Of a stretch of 64,000 nt of DNA, positions 36,354 through 45,307 are shown one piece after another. The notes beneath the pieces are model-generated. The model had not been told where the DNA came from. It saw only the letters and a program-made list of their open reading frames with translations, and searched no databases. The stretch's first letter is position 1. Every line of letters starts with the position of its first letter. The stretch spans positions 248,001 through 312,000 of the forward strand of contig NZ_QJKI01000001.1 in NCBI RefSeq assembly GCF_003201855.1, in the 5' to 3' direction. The position numbers and the translations under genes were made by a program. Origin of the DNA: Rivihabitans pingtungensis (lineage in GTDB: Bacteria > Pseudomonadota > Gammaproteobacteria > Burkholderiales > Aquaspirillaceae).

Positions 36354-38486
36354 ATGTCCGCCATGCGCCATTCTCCCCACGCCCTCAGCCTGACCGTTGG
36401 CGCCTTGCTGGCCGCTCTGCTGCCTGCCGCCCAGGCTGCCGAACCCACCGAACCCGACGCCGCCGTGTTGTCGGAAATCACCGTCAGTGCCACCCGCAGC
36501 GCCGAAGCCCTGCGCCGCGACGCCAGCGCCGGCAAGCTGGTGGTCGGCCGCCAGGAGCTGGACGCGCTCAACAGCAGCAGTGTGGCCGAGCTATTGCGCA
36601 AGCTGCCCGGCGCCGGGATTTTTACCGATCTGGACAACCCCGGCCGGGGCGGGCGCAGCCGCGTTGCCGAACGCAATCTGCCGCAAATTCTGGTGGATGG
36701 CCAGTTGCTGCCCGGCGGCGGCCGCGCGCCGGCCACCGCGCTGCGCCTGCCGGTGGAGCTGATCGAGCGGGTGGAGATCATCCGCAACAGCACGGCGGAA
36801 TTCCCCAATGTCAGCCCGGCTGGCACGATTAATCTGATTCTGCGCGACGCGCCCAACCGGCGCACACTGGCGGCCAAGCTGGGCGTGGGCGCCAGTCAGG
36901 GTCGGCCCAGCCTGCGCGCCGAAGGGCAATATGGCAATCGGGAGGGTGGGTTCAGTTATTTGTTGTCCGGCTCGCTCACCGAGCGCCCCAGTCAGGGCAG
37001 CCGCGACACCGCGCGCAGCCTGTACAGCGCCCAGGGCGAAACCCGGCAGCAAGAAGCTGCGCACAGCCATGGCCAGGATCGCAACGCCAGCTTCAGCCCG
37101 CGCTTTACGTGGCGGCTGGGCGAGTATGGCCAGTTGATTGTCAGCCCCTTGCTCAGCTACACCCGCGCCGACCAGCGCAGCAGCACCGACATCCCCGGCG
37201 TCAGCCACGAAGACAGCCAGCAGCACGACACCCGCGCCAGCGCCCGCCTGCTGACCGAGTGGAAGCTCAGCCATGCCGATAATGGCGAAACCAGCATCAA
37301 GCTGATGAGCCAGGGCGAGCGCGAGCAATCGCGCCGGCGCAGCGTGCGGCCAGACGCCAGCGGCGCGTGGCAAAGCCAGCAAGACGACACGCTGCGCCAC
37401 GAGCGCGAATGGCTGGCCAGCGCCCGCCATCAGCGCGCATTGGGCGAGGCGCATCTGCTGACCGGCGCGCTGGAATGGCGCATCCGCAGCGGCGACGACC
37501 GCCAAAACGGCGGACGCGACCCCAGCCAGGCCGGCCAGCGGGCAGAAACCCGCGAACGCCAGCAGGTATTCTGGATTCAGGACGAATGGCAACTGGCCGG
37601 GCAACAGGTGCTCACCCCTGGCCTGCGCTGGCAGCTGGACCACACCGAGGTCAGCGATATGGACGGCGAGCGTCGGCGCAGCCATCGCGCCTGGTTGCCG
37701 TCCTTGCATTATCTGTGGCAAGTGAACAGCCAATGGAATCTGCGCGCCAGCGCCAGCCGCAATAACCGCGCGCCGTCGATTTATGAGCTCAGCCCGGTGG
37801 TGCGCGCTGCCAGCGGCGACAACAGCGCCAGCAACCCGGACCGGGGCGGCAACCCGGATTTGCGCGGCGAACAGCTCACCGTGCTGGACATGGGCATCGA
37901 ACACTTTTTGCCCGACCGCGCCGGGGTGATTGGCCTGTCCTTGTTTGCCCGCCGCATCGACAACTACAGCCAGCGGCTGACGCTGCTGGAAGGCGAGCGC
38001 TGGGTGGCGCGCCCGCATAATCTGGGCCAGGCCAGCACCCATGGCCTGCTGTTCGACGCCAAGGCCAAACTCAGCCAATGGGGCCTGCCGCAGCTTACCG
38101 TGCGCAGCAATGCGATGCTGTCGCGCACCCGGCTGCGCGACAGCCCACTGGGCGACGGCCCGCGCAAAAGCGCCAATCTGGGGCTGGATTACGAATCCCC
38201 CGCCGGCTGGAGCGTGGGCGGCACGCTCAGCCATGTGTCCACGCTGGACCGCGACAGCAGCCTGACCGTGCGCCAGCAGCAAGACGCCAACACCCAGCTG
38301 GACCTGTACGCCACCTATAAGCTGGATCGTCAGTTGACGGCGCGGCTGGCTTTGAGCAATGTCACCGGGGCAAAATCACGCAATCAGGTGTGGGAATACG
38401 ACAGCACCGGCGCTTTGCAGCGCCAGGAAGTCGAAAGCCGCCGCGCCAACCGCAGTGTGCTGCTGACGCTGGAAGGCAAGTGGTGA
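36354..38486 (+). CDS. TonB-dependent outer-membrane receptor
   Basis: 710 residues: signal peptide (to AAQA), a TonB-box-like segment ITVSATR, plug domain (ELLRKLPGAGIF, RVEIIRNSTAEFP, SPAGTINLILR) and a beta-barrel ending in an aromatic-rich strand with a C-terminal Trp (LLTLEGKW). The overall type is siderophore/iron-complex receptor, but no importer adjoins it, so the ligand is unknown. The start may be 36354 or the ATG nine bases later (MRHSPHALS); neither has a strong ribosome site. Confidence 0.92.
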   Translation: MSAMRHSPHALSLTVGALLAALLPAAQAAEPTEPDAAVLSEITVSATRSAEALRRDASAGKLVVGRQELDALNSSSVAELLRKLPGAGIFTDLDNPGRGGRSRVAERNLPQILVDGQLLPGGGRAPATALRLPVELIERVEIIRNSTAEFPNVSPAGTINLILRDAPNRRTLAAKLGVGASQGRPSLRAEGQYGNREGGFSYLLSGSLTERPSQGSRDTARSLYSAQGETRQQEAAHSHGQDRNASFSPRFTWRLGEYGQLIVSPLLSYTRADQRSSTDIPGVSHEDSQQHDTRASARLLTEWKLSHADNGETSIKLMSQGEREQSRRRSVRPDASGAWQSQQDDTLRHEREWLASARHQRALGEAHLLTGALEWRIRSGDDRQNGGRDPSQAGQRAETRERQQVFWIQDEWQLAGQQVLTPGLRWQLDHTEVSDMDGERRRSHRAWLPSLHYLWQVNSQWNLRASASRNNRAPSIYELSPVVRAASGDNSASNPDRGGNPDLRGEQLTVLDMGIEHFLPDRAGVIGLSLFARRIDNYSQRLTLLEGERWVARPHNLGQASTHGLLFDAKAKLSQWGLPQLTVRSNAMLSRTRLRDSPLGDGPRKSANLGLDYESPAGWSVGGTLSHVSTLDRDSSLTVRQQQDANTQLDLYATYKLDRQLTARLALSNVTGAKSRNQVWEYDSTGALQRQEVESRRANRSVLLTLEGKW

Positions 38487-38688
38487 ACCCGGGGGCGTGA
38501 GAGATGCGCGGATGGATTCAGCCATACAGGGATAAAATTTGCCCAAAGCCCGCCCCTGAAAAATCAAAATGTATACGCGCAGGCGGGAGCCCAGACGGTT
38601 CCACGTCGTGCGTGACTGGCGCGCAGCGCACCCATGGATGTTTCGTCCTGGCGATTTTTGCCAAGACATTTTGTAAGGAGTCACAAGC

Positions 38689-38925
38689 ATGTGTCTGGCC
38701 ATGCCAGTTCAAGTGACCGAGCTGTTGCCCGGTCAGCGCGCGCGCGTCAGCGTGGATGGCGTCAGCCGTGAGGTGTCGGTGGCGCTGGTGGAAGACTTGG
38801 CCGTGGGGGATTTTGTCATCCTGCACGTCGGCTACGCCATCGGCAAGCTGGACGAGGACGAGGCGCGGCGCACGCTGGCCTTGATTGCCGAGGCGGTGGA
38901 CAAGCTGGCGGAGGGCGCGGTATGA
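38689..38925 (+). CDS. hypC: Hydrogenase assembly chaperone HypC
   Basis: 78 residues beginning MCLAMPVQV, the HypC signature; Cys2 binds the Fe(CN)2CO intermediate with HypD and passes it to the large-subunit precursor. GTAAGGAGTCAC upstream gives a strong ribosome site. First gene of a second, plus-strand hyp cluster that completes the set with hypA, hypB and hypF at 19-24 kb. Confidence 0.97.
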   Translation: MCLAMPVQVTELLPGQRARVSVDGVSREVSVALVEDLAVGDFVILHVGYAIGKLDEDEARRTLALIAEAVDKLAEGAV

Positions 38926-40040
38926 AATACGTGGACGAATTCCGCGATGGCCACGCCGCGCGCGCGCTGGCGGCCGAGATTGCCGCCGTGGTCCAGCCCG
39001 ACCGCCAGTATCGGCTGATGGAGTTTTGCGGCGGCCACACCCACGCCATTGCCCGCTACGGGCTGAGCGCCTTGCTGCCGGACAATGTCGAGCTGATCCA
39101 CGGCCCCGGCTGTCCGGTGTGCGTGTTGCCGATTGGCCGGCTGGATGGCGCGATTGCCCTGACGCTGGAGCACGGCGTGACCTTGTGCACTTACGGCGAC
39201 ACCCTGCGCGTGCCCGGTTCAGGGCGCATGAGCTTGTACAAGGCGCGCGCGGCTGGCGGCGATGTGCGCATGGTGTATTCGGTGGATGACGCCTTGGCCC
39301 TGGCGCGCGCCGAGCCGCAGCGCCAGGTGGTGTTTTTCGCCATCGGCTTTGAAACCACCACGCCACCTACCGCGCTGGCCTTGCTGACCGCCCGCGCCGA
39401 GGGGCTGAACAACTTCAGCGTGTACGCCAACCATGTACTGACCCCGGCAGCGATGCGCCATTTGCTGGCCAGCGGCGATGGTGTGGCGCTGGATGGTTTT
39501 ATCGGGCCGTCGCACGTCAGCACGGTGATTGGCTCGGACGCCTACGCCGACATTGCCCGCGACTCGGGCAAGCCGGTGGTGATTACCGGCTTTGAGCCGC
39601 TGGACGTGCTGATTGGCGTGCGCATGCTGATCGAGCAGATCAACCAGGGCCGCGCCGAGGTGGAAAACCAGTTTATCCGCGCAGTGACCGCCACCGGCAA
39701 CCGCAAGGCGCGGCAGGTGGTGGACGAAGTGTTTGCCCTGCGCCCGGTGTTTGACTGGCGCGGGCTGGGCGAGGTGGCCGCCAGCGCGCTGGCCATTCGC
39801 CCGGAATGGTCAGCGTGGGACGCCGAGGTGAAATTTGGCCTCACCACCCACAGCGTGGCGGATAACAAAGCCTGTGAATGCGGCGCCATTTTGCAGGGGC
39901 GCAAAAAACCGCAAGACTGCAAAGTCTTTGCCACGGTGTGCACCCCGGACAACCCGCTGGGCGCCTGTATGGTGTCCAGCGAAGGCGCCTGCGCGGCGCA
40001 CTACGCCTATGGCCGTTTTGTCAGCAAGGAGCCGGCATGA
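38922..40040 (+). CDS. hypD: Fe-S scaffold protein HypD
   Basis: Assembles the Fe(CN)2CO group with HypC and HypE. 372 residues. Conserved Cys motifs are visible: FCGGHTHAI (Cys in the Fe-binding site), HGPGCPVCVLP, and the C-terminal [4Fe-4S] set with CECGAILQG, DCKVF, CTPDNPLGACMVSSEGACAA. ATGA overlaps at both ends couple hypC-hypD-hypE. Confidence 0.97.
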   Translation: MKYVDEFRDGHAARALAAEIAAVVQPDRQYRLMEFCGGHTHAIARYGLSALLPDNVELIHGPGCPVCVLPIGRLDGAIALTLEHGVTLCTYGDTLRVPGSGRMSLYKARAAGGDVRMVYSVDDALALARAEPQRQVVFFAIGFETTTPPTALALLTARAEGLNNFSVYANHVLTPAAMRHLLASGDGVALDGFIGPSHVSTVIGSDAYADIARDSGKPVVITGFEPLDVLIGVRMLIEQINQGRAEVENQFIRAVTATGNRKARQVVDEVFALRPVFDWRGLGEVAASALAIRPEWSAWDAEVKFGLTTHSVADNKACECGAILQGRKKPQDCKVFATVCTPDNPLGACMVSSEGACAAHYAYGRFVSKEPA

Positions 40041-41083
40041 GCATCAAACCAGGCTACACCCGCCCGCTGGACCTGAAACACGGCCGGGTGGACATGACCC
40101 ACGGCAGCGGCGGCCGGGCGATGGCGCAGCTGATTCATGAGCTGTTTGCCGCCGAATTTGGCAATGAATGGCTGGCGCAGGGCAACGACCAGGCGATTGT
40201 GCCGCCGCCGGGTGGCCGCCTGGCGGTGGCCACCGATGGCCATGTGGTGTCGCCGCTGTTTTTTCCCGGCGGCGACATCGGCAGCCTGGCGGTGCACGGC
40301 ACGGTCAACGACCTGGCCATGGGCGGCGCCACGCCGCTATACCTGACGGTGGGTTTTATTCTGGAAGAAGGCCTGCCGCTGGCTGATCTGGCGCGCATTG
40401 TCCGCTCGCTGGCGCACGCTGCACGTGAGGCTGGCGTGGCGGTGATCACCGGCGACACCAAGGTGGTCGAGCAGGGCAAGGGCGACGGCGTGTTTATCAC
40501 CACCACCGGCATTGGCGTGGTCCCCGACGGGGTGAATCTGTCTGGCCACCTGGCGCAGCCGGGTGACGCGGTGCTGGTGTCCGGCATGCTGGGCGACCAT
40601 GGCGTGGCGATTCTCAGCCAGCGCGAAGGCCTGGCGTTTGCCGCCGATGTGGTCAGCGACAGCGCCGCGCTGCACACCCTGGCCGCCCAGTTGATTGCCG
40701 CCTGCCCGTCGCTGCGGCTGATGCGAGACCCCACTCGGGGCGGCCTGGCCACCACGCTGAACGAAATCGCCGTGCAATCTGGCGTGGGCATTCGTCTGGA
40801 CGAAGCGGCGATTCCGGTGCGCCCGGTGGTGCGCGCCGCCTGCGAGTTTTTGGGGCTGGATCCGCTGTACTGCGCCAACGAAGGCAAGCTCACCGCCATC
40901 TGCGCCGCCGCCGACGCCCCGGCGCTGCTGGCCGCCATGCGCGCCCACCCGCTGGGCCAGGACGCGGCCATCATCGGCGAGGTGATTGCCGACCCGCGCT
41001 GCTTTGTCCGCGCCCGCACCCCGTTTGGCGGCGAGCGGCTGGTGGACTGGCTGAATGGCGAGATGCTGCCGAGGATTTGCTAG
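40037..41083 (+). CDS. hypE: Carbamoyl dehydratase HypE
   Basis: Dehydrates the thiocarbamate on its own C-terminal Cys to thiocyanate, the CN donor. 348 residues of the PurM/ThiL fold: MTHGSGGRAM near the N-terminus, GNDQAIV, GGDIGSLAVHGTVNDLAMGGA, and MRDPTRGGLATTLNE. The essential C-terminal Cys is present (protein ends PRIC). Start 40037 overlaps the hypD stop. Confidence 0.97.
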   Translation: MSIKPGYTRPLDLKHGRVDMTHGSGGRAMAQLIHELFAAEFGNEWLAQGNDQAIVPPPGGRLAVATDGHVVSPLFFPGGDIGSLAVHGTVNDLAMGGATPLYLTVGFILEEGLPLADLARIVRSLAHAAREAGVAVITGDTKVVEQGKGDGVFITTTGIGVVPDGVNLSGHLAQPGDAVLVSGMLGDHGVAILSQREGLAFAADVVSDSAALHTLAAQLIAACPSLRLMRDPTRGGLATTLNEIAVQSGVGIRLDEAAIPVRPVVRAACEFLGLDPLYCANEGKLTAICAAADAPALLAAMRAHPLGQDAAIIGEVIADPRCFVRARTPFGGERLVDWLNGEMLPRIC

Positions 41084-41113
41084 GAATGCGCTGAAGCCCG
41101 ATACGCCAGACAG

Positions 41114-41151
41114 ACAAAACCCCCGCCAGCGTCAGCCAGCGGGGGTTTTGT
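41114..41151. terminator. Bidirectional intrinsic terminator between hypE and araC-type gene
   Basis: Stem ACAAAACCCCCGC / GCGGGGGTTTTGT with a 12-base spacer. A-rich and T-rich flanks on the two sides allow termination of hypE (+) and of the convergent regulator (-). Confidence 0.88.
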
Positions 41152-41194
41152 CATCTCATCAACCCGGGAGGGTCTGCAATCACACGCCTTTGCC

Positions 41195-41215
41195 GAGTTT
41201 TGTGCGCGGCGCTTA
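41195..41215 (-). repeat. Stop-associated repeat (family 2), end fragment h
   Basis: GAGTTTTGTGCGCGGCGCTTA resembles in part the right end GGTTTTGTGAGCCGCGCTTA of full copies; its final TTA is the stop (TAA) of the AraC-type gene. Only one end is present. Confidence 0.5.
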
Positions 41216-42139
41216 CTCCATCCCCAACACCCGCCGGGCATCCATGCTGTTGAAACGGTAGGGCCACAGCGCCGGATCCTGCTCGGCCAGCTGGCGGGCC
41301 AGTTGCGCCGGGCTGTAGCCGGTAAACCGACGCATGTCGCGGCTGAAGTGGGCTTGATCAAAATACGCGCCATCCAGCGCGATATCGGCCCAGGGCCGTG
41401 GCTTGCTGGCGGACGACATGCCAAACACCTGACTGGCCAGCAGCTGACTGCAACGCCATTGCTGACGAAACTGGCGCAGGCTTTGGCCATAGGCGCGCAA
41501 AAACTGACGCTCGAACTGACGCACACCCAGCTGACAATGCTCGGCCAGCCTGGCCAGCGGCCAGTCCAGGCAAACCTGCGGCAGCACCAGGTCCGGGCTA
41601 CGCTGCATGTGGCGGGCGGCCTGGGTGCACAAGCCGGTTTCCAGCGCATGGCGGCAGGCAGCTGGGGTGCCGGCCTGGCGCAGACGCTGTGCCCAACTGG
41701 CCACCCAGGCAGGCGGGGCCAGGGTATCCAGCGGCACAAATTCTTCCATCACATCCTGTGCTGATACGCCAAACAGCCGTGGCAGTTGGCCTGTGCGCAC
41801 GGTCACGGCCAGAATTTGCGTGCCGGGCGTGGCCCACGCTTCACGCACGCTGCGGGTGGCGCCACACAGCCCCAGCACCGGCAGAGCCGGGCACGCCTCG
41901 GCAGGCCGTAACAGATCGGCTGGCGCCAGGCGGATTTCACCGTGGGTGATGGCCAGCAGCATCGGTTGCAGCGTGGCCGGCAACAGATAGCGTCCGCCGG
42001 GCAAGGTGGCGGTCAGCACATTGGCCACCAGCGGCAGCAGGGCGGGGGCGTGGGGTGGCGTAGCAGGGGAAGCGGAATCGACATTGACATCCTCCCCGGC
42101 CTGAAGGCCGGAGATTCCTACAGCGCTCAGGCGCGGCAT
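41213..42139 (-). CDS. AraC-family regulator with start region replaced by an IS end
   Basis: As it now stands the frame is 308 residues from ATG 42139, but its first 18 or so residues (MPRLSAVGISGLQAGEDV) are encoded by the right end of an IS200/IS605-type element. The body is an AraC transcription factor: effector domain to about residue 200 and a double HTH at the C-terminus (LARLAEHCQLGVRQFERQF, then YFDQAHFSRDMRRFTGYSP). A GGGG-rich ribosome-site-like stretch inside the IS precedes ATG 42139, so a chimeric protein may still be made. The ancestral start is probably 42776 (see findings). Regulated genes unknown. Confidence 0.8.
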   Translation of the reverse strand: MPRLSAVGISGLQAGEDVNVDSASPATPPHAPALLPLVANVLTATLPGGRYLLPATLQPMLLAITHGEIRLAPADLLRPAEACPALPVLGLCGATRSVREAWATPGTQILAVTVRTGQLPRLFGVSAQDVMEEFVPLDTLAPPAWVASWAQRLRQAGTPAACRHALETGLCTQAARHMQRSPDLVLPQVCLDWPLARLAEHCQLGVRQFERQFLRAYGQSLRQFRQQWRCSQLLASQVFGMSSASKPRPWADIALDGAYFDQAHFSRDMRRFTGYSPAQLARQLAEQDPALWPYRFNSMDARRVLGME

Positions 42140-42771
42140 TGCGCCACCCCTGAATCGCTTCGGTGAGTTCCTGCTGCTGGCAGCATGACTGCACCGCTCA
42201 CTTCACAGGCTAACCGGGCGTGTCCCGCCCTTAGTATATTGATCGCGCCGACGACATCGGCGTTTTCTTCAAAGCCGCATTCGACGCATTCAAACTTGGC
42301 TTGCGTCTGGCGATTCGCCGCCGACACATGGCCGCAGCACGGACACGTCCTGCTCGTGTTCTGCGGCGGCACGGCGATGATCGGACTGGTTTTTTTCTTG
42401 CAGCGCGGGAAGTCGGCCCGCTTGGCGAAGAAGTTGCTGTAGGCCCGTTCCAGGTCTTTGAGCGCCTGTTGCAAGGGATGGACTGGCGCATCGGCCAGCC
42501 AAGCCGTTTCCGTGCTGTTGCGCCACTCGGTGAGCAGCTTGCACAGTCCTGCGTAGCCGAGCTTCTTCTCCCCTTGCTCATAGCGTTCCTTCTGCAACGC
42601 CAGCGCCTTGTTGAACACGAAGCGGCGCATTTGCCGCACCTGCTGGCCGTCTGGCATCAGTTCGTATTTGAAGGCTTGAAGTCGTTGCATGGCTCTATCA
42701 TATCCCAAAGGACGGCTGCGCCGTCGCGCTATCCTCCCCCGCCCTGAACGGCGGGGCTTGTCGCGCACAGG
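42084..42771 (-). mobile_element. IS200/IS605-type element with degenerate tnpB, no tnpA
   Basis: 688 bp. Right end (low coordinates): imperfect palindrome CTCCCCGGCCTGAAGGCCGG (42092-42113) followed on the minus strand by GATGTCAA, the TCAA being a typical right cleavage site of this family. Left end (high coordinates): hairpin CCCCGCC-CTGAAC-GGCGGGG (42737-42756). No terminal inverted repeats and no target duplication, as expected. Joining the flanks restores an open AraC start. Without TnpA it is non-autonomous. Confidence 0.85.
42127..42690 (-). pseudogene. tnpB: Internally deleted TnpB (IS605 OrfB / RNA-guided nuclease)
   Basis: 187 residues in one frame. The N-terminus (MQRLQAFKYELMPDGQQ, RRFVFNKALALQ, to FPRCKKK) is the usual TnpB helix-turn-helix/REC part; it then jumps to IIAVPPQNTSRTCPCCGHVS, the C-terminal zinc ribbon (CPCC...CVEC), and ADVVGAINILRAGHA, which holds the last RuvC Asp. 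The middle roughly 180 residues with the first RuvC acids are missing, so nuclease activity is very unlikely. The deletion is in-frame. Start MQRLQAFKYE at 42690. Confidence 0.82.
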
Positions 42772-42811
42772 GTCATGATGATAGGGCGCCGCTGGTGAGG
42801 TAGCAGAACAC

Positions 42812-42865
42812 GGCCGCAGCTGGCGTATTTATCTTGAATCAAAGATAAATACGCCAGCTGCGGCC
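42812..42865. other. Perfect 24-bp-arm hairpin
   Basis: The left arm (GGCCGCAGCTGGCG... to 42835) is exactly complementary to 42842-42865, with a 6-base GAATCA loop. The upper stem is AT-rich and the base GC-rich; no T tract follows. It lies between the IS/AraC locus and the family 2 repeat after glnS. It could act as a terminator, an RNA processing site or a structured transcript. Confidence 0.85.
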
Positions 42866-42928
42866 AGAATACCGACCAAAGTCAGACGGGCCACATGCTC
42901 CACCCGTGAAGCGCCCGCGGCCGCGCGT

Positions 42929-43044
42929 CGCGTCGCGCATAAAACTCAGCGCAGCGTTCCTGGCTGGGCACGCGACCACAGACAGTACCAGTCGTACAGC
43001 AAGGTCGCGCACAACACCAGGGCGGGTTTTGTGAGCCGCGCTTA
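42929..43044 (-). repeat. Stop-associated repeat (family 2), copy d, full length
   Basis: About 116 bp: left GCGTCGCGCATAAAACTCAGCG, in part; middle CCACAGACAGTACCAG and GTACAGCAAGGTCGCG; right GCGGGTTTTGTGAGCCGCGC then TTA, which is the stop (TAA) of glnS on the minus strand. Same order of blocks as the copy at 58199-58312. Confidence 0.85.
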
Positions 43045-44745
43045 CTTGCTCCAGGTATCCTTCAGCCCCACCGTGCGGTTGAACACCGGGCGGCTGGCGC
43101 TGTGTTCGTGGCGGTCGGCGCAGAAGTAGCCGATGCGCTCGAACTGATAGCGGGCTTCGGCTTGCGCCTGGGCCAGCGCCGGTTCGGCGTAGCCGGTGAC
43201 CACGCTGAGCGAATCCGGGTTGATGAAGGTTTTGAAGTCGATTTCGGCGCCGGCTTCGTCTTTCATGGCGTCCGGGCGCGGCACGCTGAACAGGCGGTCA
43301 TATAGGCGCACTTCAATCGGCAGGGCGTGGGCGGCGGCGACAAAGTGGATCACGCCCTTCACCTTGCGGCCCACCGGGTTTTTGCCCAGGGTGTCGTGGT
43401 CGATCGAGCAGTGCAGTTCGATCACTTCTCCGGCCGCGTCGCGCACCACGTCATCGCATTTGATCACATAGCTGTAGCGCAGGCGCACTTCGCCGCCCGG
43501 AGTCAGCCGTTGCCAGCCGGCCGGCGGGTTGTCGGAGAAATCATCGCGTTCGATCCAGATTTCGGCCGACAGCGGCACTTCGCGCTCGCCAAATTCCGGG
43601 TGGTTGGGATGAAAACCGGCACTGCGCGCGGCGGTGACGCCTTCGGTGTAGTTGGTCAGCGTGACTTTCAGCGGGTTGATCACCGCCATCACGCGCGGCA
43701 CGCTGTGCTCCAGCTCTTCGCGCACGGCGCCTTCCAGCACGCTCATGTCCACATGGTTGTCGGATTTGGAGATGCCGATGCGGCGGGCGAACAGGCGGAT
43801 GCCTTCCGGGGTGTAGCCACGGCGGCGCATGCCGGCGATGGTGGGCATGCGCGGGTCGTCCCAGCCGGCCACCAGTTTTTCGGTCACCAATTGGTTGAGC
43901 TTGCGCTTGGAGGTGACGGTGTAGAACAGCTCCAGGCGGGAGAATTCATACTGGCGCGGGTGGCAGGGGATGTCGAGATTGTCCAGCACCCAGTCGTACA
44001 GCGGGCGGTGGTCTTCAAATTCCAGCGTGCACAGCGAGTGGGTGATGCCTTCCAGCGCATCCGAGATGCAGTGGGTGTAGTCGTACATCGGGTAGATGCA
44101 CCAGGCATCGCCAGTGCGGATGTGGTGGGCGCGGCGGATGCGGTAGATCACCGGGTCGCGCAAATTGATATTGGGCGAGGCCATGTCGATTTTCAGGCGC
44201 AGGGTTTTGCTGCCGTCCGGAAATTCACCGGCCTTCATGCGGCGGAACAGGTCCAGGTTTTCCGCCACGCTGCGCTCACGGTAGGGGCTGTTTTTGCCCG
44301 GCTCTTTCAGCGAGCCGCGATATTCGCGCATTTGCTCGGCGTTGAGCTCGCACACATAGGCCTTGCCGGCCTGAATCAGCGCCTCGGCGTACTGGTAGAG
44401 CGCATCAAAATAATCCGACGCCCATTTCACCTCGCCGGCCCACTCAAAACCCAGCCAGCGCACGTCGGCCTGGATGGATTCGGCGTATTCGGTGCTTTCT
44501 TTTTCCGGGTTGGTGTCATCAAAGCGCAGATTGCACTGGCCGGGGTAGGCAGCTTCGCCCTGCACCAGGCCAAAGTTCAGACAGATGGATTTGGCGTGAC
44601 CCACGTGCAGATAGCCGTTGGGCTCAGGCGGAAAACGGGTGAGGAGGCTGCTGTGTTTGCCCTGCGCGAGGTCGTCGTCGATGATGTTGCGGATGAAGTT
44701 GGCGATCACCGGCTCCTGGCCGGGGGCTTTATCAGTGTGGCTCAT
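43042..44745 (-). CDS. glnS: Glutaminyl-tRNA synthetase
   Basis: Class I synthetase charging tRNA-Gln. 567 residues. [16 protein letters not shown] contains the HIGH-type motif (HVGH), and [10 protein letters not shown] the KMSKS-type motif (ISKS); the two C-terminal beta-barrel anticodon-binding domains follow. An ATG 15 bases upstream (MTRAT) is possible; I prefer MSHTDKAPG. GlnRS with its own gene is usual in beta- and gammaproteobacteria. The stop codon is inside a family 2 repeat. Confidence 0.97.
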   Translation of the reverse strand: MSHTDKAPGQEPVIANFIRNIIDDDLAQGKHSSLLTRFPPEPNGYLHVGHAKSICLNFGLVQGEAAYPGQCNLRFDDTNPEKESTEYAESIQADVRWLGFEWAGEVKWASDYFDALYQYAEALIQAGKAYVCELNAEQMREYRGSLKEPGKNSPYRERSVAENLDLFRRMKAGEFPDGSKTLRLKIDMASPNINLRDPVIYRIRRAHHIRTGDAWCIYPMYDYTHCISDALEGITHSLCTLEFEDHRPLYDWVLDNLDIPCHPRQYEFSRLELFYTVTSKRKLNQLVTEKLVAGWDDPRMPTIAGMRRRGYTPEGIRLFARRIGISKSDNHVDMSVLEGAVREELEHSVPRVMAVINPLKVTLTNYTEGVTAARSAGFHPNHPEFGEREVPLSAEIWIERDDFSDNPPAGWQRLTPGGEVRLRYSYVIKCDDVVRDAAGEVIELHCSIDHDTLGKNPVGRKVKGVIHFVAAAHALPIEVRLYDRLFSVPRPDAMKDEAGAEIDFKTFINPDSLSVVTGYAEPALAQAQAEARYQFERIGYFCADRHEHSASRPVFNRTVGLKDTWSK

Positions 44746-45307
44746 GGTGGCTCGCGTCATGAAAGGGACAAAGGCGCGCCCGGGGCGGATTCGGCCAGGC
44801 CCAAACAGGCCGGCGTGCGTCCAGGGCGCGCGGTTTAACCTGCAATTCTACCCAAAACCGCTGAAACTGGCGCTGTGCATCTGGTCATGCCCGGCAAAAC
44901 AGCGTCACTGAATTGCAATACTGTCGACAGGGTTATTTGAAAGGCATAGGATAGTGGATGAGGCGAGTCGCCCAGGCCAGCCTGACCTGCTGGAGGGCGA
45001 CTCTTGAAAGCGCCTGCATGGCGCTTTCCAAACCCATCCCGAACCGGCTGATCCGCCAGAACGGGGCGTCACACCAGGCTTGGGCCTGGGCTTGCTGCGG
45101 CATGAAACGGACGACCGAGCCGTCATCCCCCCACGCTGCGCAGCCCGGCCTTGGCCAACGGGATGAGTGCCCCAGGCGCGCAACAGACCGACGGGACGGG
45201 CCGACAGGCCGCCGCCCACCCGCGCGCCGCCCGCCGACCTGCCACGCCAGGCCTGGTCACGCTTGAATTTCGCCATTTCTGAAATCCCAAGAAAGGAAGG
45301 TTGTGCA
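44746..45307. other. Intergenic region between glnS and ppk2
   Basis: About 560 bases. It contains a 9-bp-stem hairpin GAAAGCGCC-TGCAT-GGCGCTTTC (45006-45028), which could be a weak terminator without T tract, and presumably both promoters. The open frames here have no ribosome site or recognisable product. AGGAAGG precedes ppk2. Confidence 0.5.

Noticed and set aside
42084..42771. Active RNA-guided TnpB system
   Set aside because: The central RuvC region is deleted and no tnpA is present, so at most a remnant or a DNA-binding derivative.
45167..45307. Extended N-terminus for ppk2 starting at 45167
   Set aside because: The added residues are Pro/Arg-rich and unlike PPK2, while AGGAAGG sits at the right distance from ATG 45308.
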